In this document: positions 1-10,510 of the stretch, piece by piece
Numbering within the stretch: the first letter of the stretch is position 1
How the letters are laid out: every line of letters starts with the position of its first letter
NCBI GenBank assembly: GCA_030490835.1
Contig: CM059972.1
Span: 30,979,452-31,043,451 of the forward strand
Origin: Annona cherimola
Taxonomy: Eukaryota > Streptophyta > Magnoliopsida > Magnoliales > Annonaceae
DNA length: 64,000 nt
Direction of reading: 5' to 3'
The notes under the pieces: generated by a model
Database searches by the model: none
Told to the model about the DNA's origin: nothing
Seen by the model: only the letters and a program-made list of their open reading frames with translations
Made by a program: the position numbers and the translations under genes

Positions 1-1537
1 ACAAATTCAGGAACCCCTCTGATGGCGCATTAAACGGTGGGTGGACACCGGTAGCTGTGTCGTGAAGCCAGTAATGGCGTTAGACAGCGATGGCAGGGGA
101 GATGGTGTGCGACACCGGCTGGATGGAACTGGTTTTGGGCAACCGGCAGTGGCAGCCATGATGGGTTCCAGTGGGAGAAGTCGCTGCTTGTTGGGAAAGG
201 GATCGCTCTGCCAGCAACGTTCAGCTACCATCTGCTTTGCCGCTGCCACTAGAAACGCTGCTGGAAAGCACCGGTTTAGCCACTGGAGTGCCGGTAACTG
301 GTGAACGGCTGCTTTCGGCGATGGGCAAATTGAACGGCGTTGAGCTGGGCGGTTGGCAGATCATGCAGAAACAGACGCCGGATGGCTGGACGACGGCTTC
401 CGACAGCTGGGTAGCAGCACGGACGGCCATTGTTGCGATGCCGAGAAGGGGCAGCGCTGCACGACGGTGGGCTGCGGCGACGTGCTGAGGCATCGGCGAC
501 TTGCTGTGAGGCTACGACTTGCTGTGTGGTGGTGGCGACTGCTGTACGGTAGTGGCGGTAGCACGTTGGGTGGGCAGTAGGGTGGTGGCTAGGGTTTGCT
601 GGGTTTGGGAAAAAGATGCAAGTTTTACACGATATCCCCCGACAGAACTACTTTCATAAGACCCCTGGACAAAATTTGCACAAAACACCCTGTCCAGAAG
701 CATTTTTCACATAAGTTAAATTGCAAACTAGCCTTTTTTCGTGTGGGCCAGGGCTTCCATCTGCCTCATTTACATGTGGGATTGATCTCACTCATTAATG
801 GGCTCAGAGCCTGAGGCCCAGAACAGCGAAAAAATTCCAGGCCTTTTCGGCCCAGATCGAAGCCAACCTCTGGGCAGCCCATTTTAGGCCCAGGTGCAGC
901 CCAACCAGCCTGTCCAGTTCCTGACCCAACGATACGTGGCCCATTTTGAGCCGTCCAAAACATATTTAACGTATTTTATGATCTCGACATCCGATTTGGA
1001 CGTCCAATAGTAGTTTTCTATGCTTTTGGACATTCTGAATCAAATTGAAGGGTCTGATTAAGCCAAATAAGTCCAAAAATATCAACTTTTGTGAATTTTA
1101 TGTAAATGAATGCAATTTCTGAATTATATGTGCATGGTTAATTTATAGGAATTTAGAAGGCAATTTGTGGATAATTTTCATGCTTCTATGAGTTGTTGCT
1201 TTCTATTAAAATTCATATTAACCTGTTGTTGTGCAAAATTCAATTTTAGGTTTTTGGATGCTTAAATTCAAATTGACCCATTATCATGCAAAAAATTTAT
1301 GTTTGGTATTCAGAAATAAGTTTAATATTTTGGACTTTTTATTAAATTCAAACAATGGTACAAGTATTTTTATGGATGTCTAACATTTTAAAATAAATTA
1401 ATTGAAATAACATGCTACCAAAGTAGCCTCTCTTGTGTAAGTTAATTTATTTTTAAGACATTAAGATAATTATGTATATGTAATTCATGTGAATATTTAT
1501 CGGCCTAAAGGAAGATTAATATATGGCCGATTGCATA
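1..1537 (+). other. Copia copy A untranslated leader
   Basis: This stretch is collinear with the leader of copy B (20980-22515). Its first ~600 bases are GC-rich and contain a 105-codon open frame (171-488) whose counterpart in copy B (21151-21468) has the same length. The rest is AT-rich without coding signal. I see no recognised domain, so the frame is left uncalled as a gene. Confidence 0.75.
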
Positions 1538-1540
1538 CAC

Positions 1541-2480
1541 AAATATACTGTTTCCCAACATCAATATAAGTTTATTGCATAAAATTAAGATATTTTTGTC
1601 AAAGAATTTTAAATTGAAATATCTTAAAAATATGTCTTTTGTATTAGGAATTCATATATATCATGATTATTCTTGATGTATTCTTGGATTATCACAAAAG
1701 ACCTATATTAAGAAAATACTTAAGATACTTGATATATAGGATTGCAAATTAGATAATACCTCTTTGCTAAGGGAGACAAAATTTATTTTGTCTAAATCAG
1801 TATCCTAAGAATGATTTTAAATCTAAGGAAATGCAAAAGACTCTCTATGCTTTAACAATGAGAATTTTGATTTATGCTCAGGTTTTGAACCTCAGGTTGT
1901 ATGCATTTGGCTACTGCGTACATTATTGGGATGTTGGGCAGATATTTAAGTACTTCAATAATGGATCTTTGAGAAGCAGCCAAACAATTTTTTAAAGCAT
2001 TTTTAGAAAACAAAACATTATATGTTCACATACAGAAAGTCAGATAAGTTAGAGATCATTTGGTATTCAGATTTTGACTTTATTAGATGCAAATACAGTT
2101 TTAGATCTACTTCAGGCTATATTTATCTGTTTGTTGGAAAAGCTATATCAGGAAAAAGTGCTAAGCAGACACTTTTAGCTTTTCAACCATAACAACAGAG
2201 TTTATAGCATATTATGAGGCATCCAATTATAGAATATGACTACAGAATTTTGTCACATGGCTGCAAAATATAGATAACATTGAAAGATTACTTAAGTTAT
2301 TTTGTGACAATAAATTAATAGTCTAATATTCCAACAACAACAGGAGTTCAGGAATGTTCCTGGTTGTTAAGGGAAGGATTCTGGAAAATAAAGTGTCTAC
2401 AAAGCATATTGCGACAAACTCCAAAGTTGTGGATTCGCTTACTAAGCGTAACACCTTATGGTCTTTCATGTATAAGTGTT
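1541..2480 (+). pseudogene. Copia pol remnant: end of reverse transcriptase and RNase H
   Basis: Translated fragments match the C-terminal part of plant Copia polyproteins. The run YRKSDKLEIIWYSDFDF with a following STSGYIYL block at about 2028-2135 is the RNase H region, and an NIERLLKLFCDNK block at about 2275-2320 follows. Frameshifts and stops interrupt it throughout; a further stretch resembles the tail before the usual ADPLTK motif. It corresponds to 24573-25418 of copy B but keeps about 60 bases around 2160-2240 (Copia-like KSAKQT and AEYIA area) that copy B lost. Non-functional. Confidence 0.88.
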
Positions 2481-2895
2481 ATATCATTTAATGATATGTT
2501 AGATAAGTGAGAGTTTGTATTTATTTGTTTTTCTAGTTTTGACACTTTACTATGGTTATGGATTTTTTTCTTCAGAAATAAAGTATTCGGTATTTTGGTT
2601 ATTCAGTATTCTGGTTTTGGTTTGATCTCACCAAATAAGTCAGACCAGTTGGAAATAGGCATGTTAGATCACATTACATGTAATTTTCACGCTACGCATC
2701 CATACTTTATCTATATCGTTTGGTTATGTTTGATATATGTGATCATGGATGGGTCTAGTTACGATAAATGTGACAAAGGCCGCCTTGGCCCTATGTTGGC
2801 ATAACTAATGGACGAGATTGTTTGGAAATAATTTTGGTATGATAGCTAAAGGTTTTGACCTCATAATGTTATATATATAATTATAAAATATATGT

Positions 2896-2910
2896 AGTCC
2901 AATGGGAGAT
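2896..2910 (+). other. Polypurine tract of Copia copy A
   Basis: The run CCAATGGGAGAT lies directly before the LTR start TGTTGAAATT. Its position and purine content fit the plus-strand primer of Copia reverse transcription. Confidence 0.8.
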
Positions 2911-3673
2911 TGTTGAAATTTTAGACACACATATATATTAATTATATATATACGCTATCATAAATAGCAGCCCAAATTATAAAGTGATCCTGTAAGGTTT
3001 TATGGGCCTAAATCAGGAATCTGATTGCATGCTCCCGGGCGCATACACCCCTTTTTTATTTTTTTTTCAAAATTTTTTTATAAAACTGTTAATATTAGTG
3101 TATTTAACATATGTAGAAATTTTTACCATTTTTAGAGTATTTTAGATATTTATTTTTTATTTTTGAAAATCTGTGGCATTTTAGGTAATTTAAAATTACC
3201 TAAAATGCCACTAATTTTCAAAAATTAAAAATAAATATAAAAAATATTCCAAAAATGGTAAAAATTTATACACATATTAAGATATAGATTAACAATATTG
3301 TAAAAAAATTGAAAAAAATAAAAAAATAGGTGTATGCGCCCAGGAGCTGCATGCTCCCGGGCGCATGCAATCGAGGTCTCCTAAATCATAACCCTACAGC
3401 TTAATTTCTAATTTTTACTTTTATGATGGGCTAAATTAGAAATACGAAAGATATGAATGCACCAGTCAGGGTTTCTTTTCTAACATCCCATCATTGGAAA
3501 AGAAGAGTCAAGCCCTAGGGCATCAACCTGGAAGACCCAGAAACCACAAGGATACAAGAACAACTGCTTCCAGGGATTCAAGTACGCTTCCGCTTATGAT
3601 TTTATTTTCTTAGTGATTTAGCATAGAGGATCTTGGGGTGATTATGGATTTAATCAATATGGTTTTCCCAACA
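2911..3673 (+). repeat. 3' LTR of Copia copy A, with nested MITE
   Basis: It starts TGTTGAAATT and ends CCCAACA, matching the 449-bp LTR at 19991-20439. It is longer because a fold-back MITE of about 350 bp sits inside it. Confidence 0.9.
3023..3372. mobile_element. Fold-back MITE nested in the Copia 3' LTR
   Basis: The left end GATTGCATGCTCCCGGGCGC and the reverse complement of the right end are nearly the same. The body folds on itself, with a perfect 37-nt palindrome at 3174-3210 in the centre. The LTR at 19991 lacks the insertion. I could not define a clean target-site duplication. The body shares the 'tgtatttaacata ... ttaccattttt' core of other fold-back elements here although the termini differ. 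Confidence 0.8.
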
Positions 3674-4140
3674 GATACATATATATATTCACTATTTTAT
3701 TTTCAAATAGTAAAAAACGACAAATATTTTTACTACGGTTGAGCATGATTCTACCACGTCACGGATAACTATACTTCATTTCCTCCATCTATTAGAAAAA
3801 TATAAATTATACAGTTACAAGAATAAAACAAATGAGATATAAAAAAAAAAAGAATAAAACATATGATGCAAGTTTTTTTTCGAGTCTAATGGAAAATAGC
3901 TTGTCAAAATCCAGAAAAGGTCCTACAAATAATTTATAATTAATGTAATTTAATAAAAAAAAATTATTTTTCTTATTTATTATGTGCAAAAAGCAATATA
4001 TGAAAATTTTGAATTAGTAGAAAATAAATAAAATTTTCACATAACGTTTCCATCATTCAAATTATCCTTATTTCTAGGAAGTAAATTCACAATATGGGTG
4101 CCTGAAATTATTTTTAAGTTTTTTTAAAAAAATTATACAT

Positions 4141-4345
4141 ATGCGGCGCCACCTAGATCTTCGTTATATGAATTTTATAATTTTTTCAATTTATTTAACC
4201 TTTTATTTTTGATTTTTGAAAATTAATAAAATGGACATTGATACACCTACTTTTTATTTTTAAAAATTGAAATAAAATATTAAACAAACTTTAAAATATC
4301 AAATTTTACAAAAAAAAGGATCTAAATGAAGTCCACATATGTATA
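4141..4345. mobile_element. Degenerate fold-back (MITE-like) element
   Basis: CATATGCGGCGCCACCTAGATC on the left pairs with the reverse complement of the right arm near 4318-4342. AT-rich arms continue inward for more than 60 bases. No target-site duplication was found. The surrounding 3674-4140 is AT-rich with no gene signal. Confidence 0.5.
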
Positions 4346-4437
4346 AAAACTTTTTCAAAAATTAAAAAAATCCGTATGCCCATATTGCAGCTGCATAGAA
4401 TCGGCAAGATACACATATTTAATTATCAGGCAGAGAA

Positions 4438-4696
4438 GAGTCCGGCGCTGTGGCGCAGCGGTAACTCATGATGGCATGATTGCCATCGGTCCACGGATCA
4501 AATCTCTGAAACGGAAAAAATGAAAGTAGGAGCAGTGTGTCTTGGTTGGTGGTGGGAGCAGTTGTCTCCCGTTTAGTGGTTGGAAGCTGTGTCTTCCGGA
4601 TTATTTGGTGGAGTAAGTGTCTCCAAATTTGTAAGAATGTCTTAGGTCTTCAATGTAATATGTATTGAGATGTGTGTAAATATCTCCCAATCAAAA
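4438..4696 (+). mobile_element. tRNA-derived SINE with 17-bp target-site duplication
   Basis: A box-A-like TGTGGCGCAGCGG near 4449 and a box-B-like GGATCAAATCTC near 4495 mark a tRNA-type pol III promoter. The 3' end is A-rich (AATCAAAAA). The 17-bp direct repeat AATTATCAGGCAGAGAA flanks it at 4421-4437 and 4697-4713, a typical L1-mediated insertion signature. A fragment near 50765 shares its 3' part (TTTGTAAGAATGTCTTAG). Confidence 0.88.
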
Positions 4697-4713
4697 AATT
4701 ATCAGGCAGAGAA

Positions 4714-6200
4714 AAGATGATATTGCACTAATTTTATAGTAGTAAAAAAATTAATTTCCAATTTTAATATCTTAGATTCTTACATGATCGGGATATTTTG
4801 TGGATCCGTATTCATTGAGTTACCTCCTGCTCTTGACACACCGTGATTATGCTCATAGGATATTGAAAATTGTGTGGGCAATTTACGGGAAACTCAAAAA
4901 ATATGCTTGTTTATTTTTTAAAATTATATTTATGTGCGAGCGTCACTTAAATCTTCTACCTGGTGAATTTGATAAATTTTTGACATTTTATTTTGATTTT
5001 TGAAAATAAAAAAGCATGACCTAAAATTATTTTTATATGTATGCGGAGCTCCATCTAGATCTTTCATCTTATGAAATTTGACGGTTTTTTTTTATATTCA
5101 AAAATAGGAAAGATTCCTTTCATGCTTATAATATTTTTCTTTAATTTCTTATATACCCACATTATTTTATAAATTTATCTTGTATTCATAACATTTCACT
5201 TTATACTCCTCTCACAATTATGCTGTCAATACAACCATTGTCTAACTTATTGAAAAGATAATTTTGCTAATTCAAAATTTCCTAATTGATCTCATTCAAC
5301 TCTAATATGACTAAATTAATGATAGAAGTCATCAATATGTGGCATTAAATTATTTTTAGATAGGCAAAATTATCTATTCAATGTAAGAGATAATAATTGT
5401 GTTAATGGCGTAGTATAATAAAAATTTAGGGTAAAATATTATAATTATAAAAAAATTTGTAACACGTTGTGGGTATAATAGGAACTAATGCAAATGTTGC
5501 ACATACAAAAAGGAATTCTCCCTAAAAGAAAAATAAAAAATACAGTATGGATACATGCACCATGCTCTTATATTTTAAAAAGTTAAAACAAAATATCAAA
5601 TGGAAGATCTAAGGGGAAACCTCCCAAAAAAAAAAAAAAAGAAAAACAAACATATTTCTAGGTTCCTCCCAGAGGTCTGAAAAATAAAAGTAAAAAGTAG
5701 AAAACATATTTTCGGGTAATTTTGTATGATAAAGAAATCCGCAATTATAGTCTCTCTCTTTTTTCTTTTTTTTTTAGATGACAAGGGTGAGGAAAGACGA
5801 CTCGAAATGATAGATAACAGGAGAAAAAGCTCTTTCAGCGTCGACCTCCCACTCAAGTCAACGACTTGGACGAGTAGTAGAAGGATTTGTATAAACTATG
5901 TTGCATGGTATTAGAAGGATTCCAGGCTACCACAGTCATACTTGAACTGCATACAAATTGATCCCTACGAAAATCCAATTCTACTAAAACTATATTGAAT
6001 TTTCCTCATTTTGCCCGACCACCCAAATAATTTTTTAAAATCTACAAAACACAATACCTACTCATATTTGACACAATTTGTTTAATTAACAACACAGGAA
6101 AAAGTGGGGTGGAAATTAATATCATGAAAAACTATGAAGTCTTCTCATTAGAGACTAACGTGGGAGAGGATTTTGGATAAGAGATTGGGAATCAGAGGCC
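4714..6200. other. AT-rich intergenic DNA with fold-back remnants
   Basis: At about 4925-5095 there are pieces resembling the arms of the 4141-4345 element (ATGCGGAGCTCCATCTAGAT). Short open frames (for example 4800-5003, 5726-5914) lie in simple-sequence or repeat-like DNA and show no recognisable protein. I see no gene here. Confidence 0.6.
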
Positions 6201-6221
6201 CAGGCAACAGCAAAATAATTT

Positions 6222-6227
6222 TTTATT
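6222..6227 (-). terminator. Possible polyadenylation signal of the B3 gene
   Basis: AATAAA on the minus strand lies about 210 bases past the B3 stop codon. A pyrimidine-rich CTT tract (6366-6397 on the plus strand) lies in the inferred 3' UTR. Position is the only support. Confidence 0.35.
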
Positions 6228-6435
6228 GACAGTTCAACGCCGCATAGGGCATTACCATGAATTCCTATTTTTACAGAAAAAATGTGAATATGAATCCCCC
6301 TAAATACAAGTACAAGAATATGATACCAAAATTGGGATAAAAAATCATATAAACATTTGTCATGTACTTCTTCTTTTTTTTTCTTCTTCTTCTTTTTCTA
6401 TTCTGGGAGCTCCCTGCTTCTTTCATTGCAGTGAT

Positions 6436-7170
6436 TCAAACAACAGCCAGCCATAGAAGACCGTTGGGCCCGTTGGCTCGAAATCCCCATAAGTCCACCC
6501 AATCCACATTGGCCCGGAGATGATTCTTCTCCACCAGATCGCTCCATTCCCCATGGAGAACTTGGGCCTTGGAGCTGCTCCAATACTTCAACACCAGCTG
6601 CCACGTCCGGCCCATCCGATCCAGAACCGGCACCGGAAGCCCCCTGTCCGGCTGCCTCGCATCCCGCTTCTCGGCGTCAGTCATCACGGCGGAGGCCATC
6701 ATGCTGAACACCGCTTCCTTGGGCAGCGACAGACGGTTGAAATGGATGCCCACGTCTGTGGCAGTCAGCAGCTTGCGGCCGAACCACGTTGGCGCCGTTC
6801 CCTTGAGGCGCACACTGGCTTCGATCCAGCCCCGCGACGGTCGGTGTCGCCGGCGGAGCTTCTTGTACGGAACCGAGGAAGGCGCGGGTCTACGGCACGG
6901 AGACGGGCCGGGCCCGTAGATTTTCTTGAATGGTATTGGTGGGGTAGGACATGGGAGGAATTCGGGAGCGGGAATGGTGAAGGTGAGAGCAGACGAAGCA
7001 AGCTTTTCGTCGAGTACGTGGCGGAGCGGTGGTGGGTTCGGCAGGCAGGGTTTCTTCAAGGGTTGGAATTGTGCTTCGGCAGCAACATCGCAAGCGCATT
7101 CTGCCAACAGAAGCAGATTGCAGAAGTCGGCAGAGGCGCCTTCTTTATCTTTCATCACTCTCTCTCCCAT
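6436..7170 (-). CDS. B3 DNA-binding domain protein (DUF313-like B3 family)
   Basis: Single-exon reading frame of 244 codons, uninterrupted. The C-terminal half (about residues 126-244) follows the plant B3 fold as seen in the DUF313-type B3 proteins: KLLTATDVGIHFNRLSLP at 133-150, then a WQLVLKYW strand near 190-197, VLHGEWSDLVEKNHL near 204-218, and a hydrophobic VDLWGF...LLWLAVV end. Residues 103-111 are basic (KKLRRRHRP) and could be a nuclear localisation signal. The N-terminal half is proline-rich with no known domain. B3 proteins are nuclear transcription factors; the target here is unknown. The start at 7170 is chosen because it is the first ATG about 70 bases below a TATA box. The gene is GC-richer than its surroundings. 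Its promoter and first three codons are duplicated at about 40110-40283. Function beyond DNA binding is not inferable. Confidence 0.82.
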   Translation of the reverse strand: MGERVMKDKEGASADFCNLLLLAECACDVAAEAQFQPLKKPCLPNPPPLRHVLDEKLASSALTFTIPAPEFLPCPTPPIPFKKIYGPGPSPCRRPAPSSVPYKKLRRRHRPSRGWIEASVRLKGTAPTWFGRKLLTATDVGIHFNRLSLPKEAVFSMMASAVMTDAEKRDARQPDRGLPVPVLDRMGRTWQLVLKYWSSSKAQVLHGEWSDLVEKNHLRANVDWVDLWGFRANGPNGLLWLAVV

Positions 7171-7330
7171 CAGTATCCGGGAATGAGGAGTTGCCGATTG
7201 CTTGAAGACGAAGAAAGGAGAAGGCCCTCCCCTCTCAATATATATAGAAGTTTACGCAGTAGCGATTGCGTAATTAGAAATTCCAGTGCTCGATCTCTGA
7301 GCGTATCCTGTGCTTCTTGTCTCTGACACT
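7171..7330 (-). promoter_or_regulatory. Core promoter and 5' UTR of the B3 gene
   Basis: On the minus strand a CTATATATATT TATA-type box (7238-7247) sits about 70 bases before the ATG, giving an expected short 5' UTR. The same stretch is found in inverted orientation at 40110-40276, so this is where block C begins. Confidence 0.6.
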
Positions 7331-7583
7331 CCCTAGTATAAATCAACCCTAGACCTTTTTTTTTTTTTTTTTTTCAAAGGGACCCTGGACCTTATTCTTA
7401 TTTATGAAAATCGCCTGTGGGTTGAAATTTGGATTAGAATGTGGGTTTCTAACTTTTTATTTAACTTAAATGACAATTTTAAATTTTCATATGAATACAA
7501 ATTAATAAGCTATCAAAGTAAAATATATATATAGTTTAATTAAATTTTAAAAAGCATAGTAATAAATTATCTTTTCCAAAAGA

Positions 7584-7857
7584 GGTGTGTTTAGCATAGT
7601 ATAAAAAGGTCAAGATAAACCATTTTAATCTACCTAACTATCATATTTTTTAATCATTTCTTCATATTTTCCTTTATGATTATCCTATTTTAAATCATTT
7701 CTACACAACTACTCACGTATCTAATCTATCTATTTTAACTTTATTCTTTTTACTTATCATCATTACCCCTACATTATCAAATCATTTTCTTTCTACTCAA
7801 AAACTTTTATATCAAAAAGTTTTCATTTAAAAGTCATATCGCTTTCCAAACATACCC
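7584..7857. mobile_element. MITE of the GGTGTGTTTGG family
   Basis: Left end GGTGTGTTTAGC and right end GCTTTCCAAACATACCC are inverted copies; AAGAG is present on both sides. The inverted copy is at about 39599-39872. An older paralogue near 59520-59560 lacks it (TTTTGGAAAAGATAAT is uninterrupted there), confirming insertion. 7340-7583 before it is plain AT-rich DNA. Confidence 0.75.
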
Positions 7858-8183
7858 AAGAGAAGAAAGCCGACCAATGTAAAAATAAATAATATAATTT
7901 CAACATGACAAATAATGACAACATAAATATAAATAATATCAAATATGTATATAGGAAAAGATATTAATTAGATTTTACATAATATATTTGTATTGAATAT
8001 AAATAAGAAAATTAAGTTCAAGTCCCTTGATTCCAATTTTGCTTGAACCTCTATGCCCATATTTACAAATCAAGTCCCTGATATCGGGATTTTGCAAAAA
8101 CTAATTTCAAAGTCCAAACAATATTACTGTTGACGTGATAGTGAAATTTTCAATGTAATTGTTGAAAGGTTATAAAAACAAGC

Positions 8184-8423
8184 GATCCTGTTAGTTCGCA
8201 CTTAGCTCATCTCAATAACTTATTTTTTAAGCTTTTTAAAGATAAAATCCTGAAAAAAATATATAATATTCAAAAATGATAAAATTTAGTTTATATGTTG
8301 AATACACTTAGATAAACAAATATGTGAAGATAAAAGTTTTTTAAAAAAATCTTTTAAATGAGTTTTTTTTATGTGGGCTAATGGGCTAAGCGAGATACTT
8401 GCTTAGTTCGGACTAACATGATC
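8184..8423. mobile_element. Fold-back MITE, GATCNTGTTAG family (M1)
   Basis: GATCCTGTTAGTTCGCACTTAG at the left is answered by the reverse complement at the right end (GATCATGTTAGTCCGAACTAAG). The body has the tgtatt(t/c)aacatata core. The copy at 38928-39272 is longer and more completely palindromic, so this one has lost part of an arm. Confidence 0.75.
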
Positions 8424-9119
8424 ATTCATTGTTATAAAATTAAAAAATCTTGTTAGGGGTGCAAGTCGATCTGGGTACCCCCGGGTAGGGGTGGAACCTA
8501 CCCTTACCCATTTTCTAAAAACGTCTACCCTACCCTATTTTAGACCGGGTCGGTCCGGAGTCTACCCTACCCAATTTTTTCAGGTGCGGGTCGATTCCGG
8601 TTCGGTTCCAAATCGGTTCCTAAAAATGTCATGCATCCAAATTGGCTCCAAATACAGAAATACTATTATATGAAAAGAATTTTCCAATAAAACAGAAATG
8701 TCAATAAGACTTGTACACAACACATAATCTGTAAACTTGAATATTTGAAAAAACATATCAAGTTGGAGACATTGATACAAGTAGAAATTTTCAAAATCAA
8801 ATTGCAATTGATATGCAAATAACCTGTTTCACTTGATAAAATTTCACAACCTTCTAAATTTCCTAAATTTTCAACCAAACACAATATTAACACAACAAGC
8901 ACGAAACAGATAAACTTGGTGACGTGCATCCACCCAACATTGGACATGCAAGTATATGAATCCAAACCCCATGTGTAGATTTTATTTCTGTTGGGTAAAT
9001 TGCACATGACAATTAACTTTAGTCTATTTAATATTTTTCCATGTTCAAAACAATCAAAGCCCTAGCACTAGACAGGAAGAATAGAAGGAAATGAAAATAT
9101 AAAACTGTAAAAGAAGAAC

Positions 9120-9350
9120 TTGCAGATACAGAGCTTCGAGAAGCTCCCGATCGGCCGTCTCGATGGGGCCCACAAAGATGCAAGAAGGGCCTTCGGCAAG
9201 GGAAGCTGAATTCCCATTTCCGGAAGCAAAAGCGCAGCTGCTTCTTCTAGGGGTTTTCCAGCGGGAGGAGGGAAAGGCAGGCCAGAAGATGCTAAGCTCG
9301 AGGGACGATCCAGTCACTCGCGTGGAGAAGTTGCGCGGTGTGCCGATCAT
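9120..9350 (-). pseudogene. Captured 5' exon, plastid-protein-like, inside hAT1
   Basis: The minus-strand frame from 9350 has a Ser/Thr/Arg-rich N-terminus like a plastid transit peptide, then GPSCIFVGPIETADRELLEA LYLQ at its end (split here for length). I associate this block with a conserved plant chloroplast protein sometimes annotated as PGR5-like; that assignment is from memory and tentative. The likeness stops after the Q codon exactly where CAA/GTTCTT offers a 5' splice donor (9118-9119), so the piece looks like a first exon plus intron start carried by the transposon. The rest of the gene is absent, so it cannot make the full protein. Confidence 0.5.
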
Positions 9351-9459
9351 GGAAATGGAGCTGAGGTAGTGCAGAGCAGAGCAGGAAGAGACTTCCTATA
9401 CAAACCAGAAACGCTTCAGAGAAGGATGCGGGAGAAACAGGGGAACATGACCATGGCAA

Positions 9460-9890
9460 GCACCTCCCACGATCGAGTCGACGACGATTAAGGCAGATAG
9501 CAGACGATCGAAGCAGACGATTGAGGCAGTCGCCTCCCACCATCGAAGCAGATAGCAGACGACGATTGAGGCAGCAGATAGTCGCAGAGCAGAGATCTGA
9601 GCAGAGGACGATCGATGCAGCACGGCAGTGGTCGGGATCGCCGATTCGCCGTCGTAGAGCAGAGAGCAGAGGACGATCTTATTCTTCCACCATCAGCAAA
9701 CACCTGTCGTATTTTGGCTGATACCGTGCTGCGGTCGTAGAGAAGGACCAGAGGATGTATTCTTCCCCCATCAGCCAACACCTGTCGTCGCCGATTAGCC
9801 ATCGCAGAGCAGAGAGCAGAGAGGCAGCACGACCTTAGTTCGCCGGATCACCGATTCGCCGTCGCAGATCCAGGGATTTGGAAGTGGAAA
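9460..9890. repeat. GC-rich short-repeat region inside hAT1
   Basis: Variants of GATCGAAGCAGATAGCAGACG, GATTGAGGCAG and CGCAGAGCAGAGAG recur irregularly. Two similar pieces with CATCAGC(C/A)AACACCTGTCGT lie about 70 bases apart. Open frames here are products of the repeats. Confidence 0.6.
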
Positions 9891-10157
9891 ACTGAAATGG
9901 GAGTCGGGCTGGTCGGCTAGGGCAGCTGTTGACGTCCTGTGCAGATATATATTAATATATAAATAAATATATTATATACGCACTCCGGGTCGGTTCCGGG
10001 TACCCTGAACTTGGAACCGACCCTACTCATTTTCCTACGGGTATTTCAAAAATGGAACCGAACCGACCCGGTGGGTAGAATAATGGGAACCGAACTGATC
10101 CTAATTCGGGTACCCACCGGGTCGACCCGTGGGTACCCGAACCAACTTGCACCCCTA

Positions 10158-10510
10158 AATCTTGTTAGCCGAGGCTAAACAAATGGTTTACTTTACTTAC
10201 CTAAAAAAATTTATTTAAAATACTTTTTTTGCTTTTTTCATACATTTATTTATCTAAATATATTTAACATATAAATCAAACATTTACCATTTTTTATATG
10301 TGTATATATTTTTTTGAAATTTTTAAACATCTATTTTAAATACGATTATGTTTAAAAATCTAGAAAAATATGTACAATAGTCAAAAATGGTAAAATTTCT
10401 TCATATATTAAATACGCTTAAATAAATAAGTGTATGAAAAAAGTAAAAAAAAAGTTTTAAATAAATTTTTTGAACTAGGCTAAGCAAAGGCCGAGCTAAT
10501 CGGATCATTT
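10158..10510. mobile_element. Fold-back MITE M2, entered by hAT1 at its left end
   Basis: GTTAGCCGAGGCTAA at the left is answered by GGCTAAG...CCGAGCTAATCGGATC at the right. The arms share the tatttaacatataaatc...ttaccatttttt core. In the inverted copy (38545-38901) the element is uninterrupted by hAT1. Confidence 0.7.

Larger units (their letters stand above)
1..3673 (+). mobile_element. Ty1/Copia retrotransposon copy A, 5' end outside window
   Basis: Leader, degraded pol, polypurine tract and 3' LTR are present in + orientation. Positions 1-1537 match 20980-22515 of Copia copy B, and 1541-2455 match 24573-25418. Gag, integrase and most of reverse transcriptase are missing because about 2.05 kb present in copy B is absent here. 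The 3' LTR ends TTTCCCAACA at 3673, followed by GATAC, a possible target-site duplication whose partner lies outside the window. The element cannot be autonomous. Confidence 0.9.
8454..10157. mobile_element. Non-autonomous hAT element hAT1 with captured exon
   Basis: Terminal inverted repeats TAGGGGTGCAAG and CTTGCACCCCTA, 8-bp duplication AATCTTGT at 8446-8453 and 10158-10165. Subterminal regions are dense in CCGGGT/ACCCG motifs on both ends, as in hAT elements. The inverted copy of this locus has the empty site with one AATCTTGT (38897-38904). The interior holds a GC-rich gene-like stretch (9100-9880) rather than transposase. Confidence 0.93.

Noticed and set aside
4800..5003. 67-codon frame
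   Set aside because: AT-rich text with fold-back arm likeness and no motif.
6520..7326. Plus-strand open frame of 268 codons across the B3 gene
   Set aside because: It is the antisense shadow of the GC-rich B3 gene; its translation has no domain, while the minus strand shows the B3 fold.
9054..9623. Several overlapping minus-strand frames at 9292-9802 as genes
   Set aside because: They lie in the GC-rich short-repeat region of hAT1 and overlap in all frames; only the 9120-9350 piece shows protein likeness.
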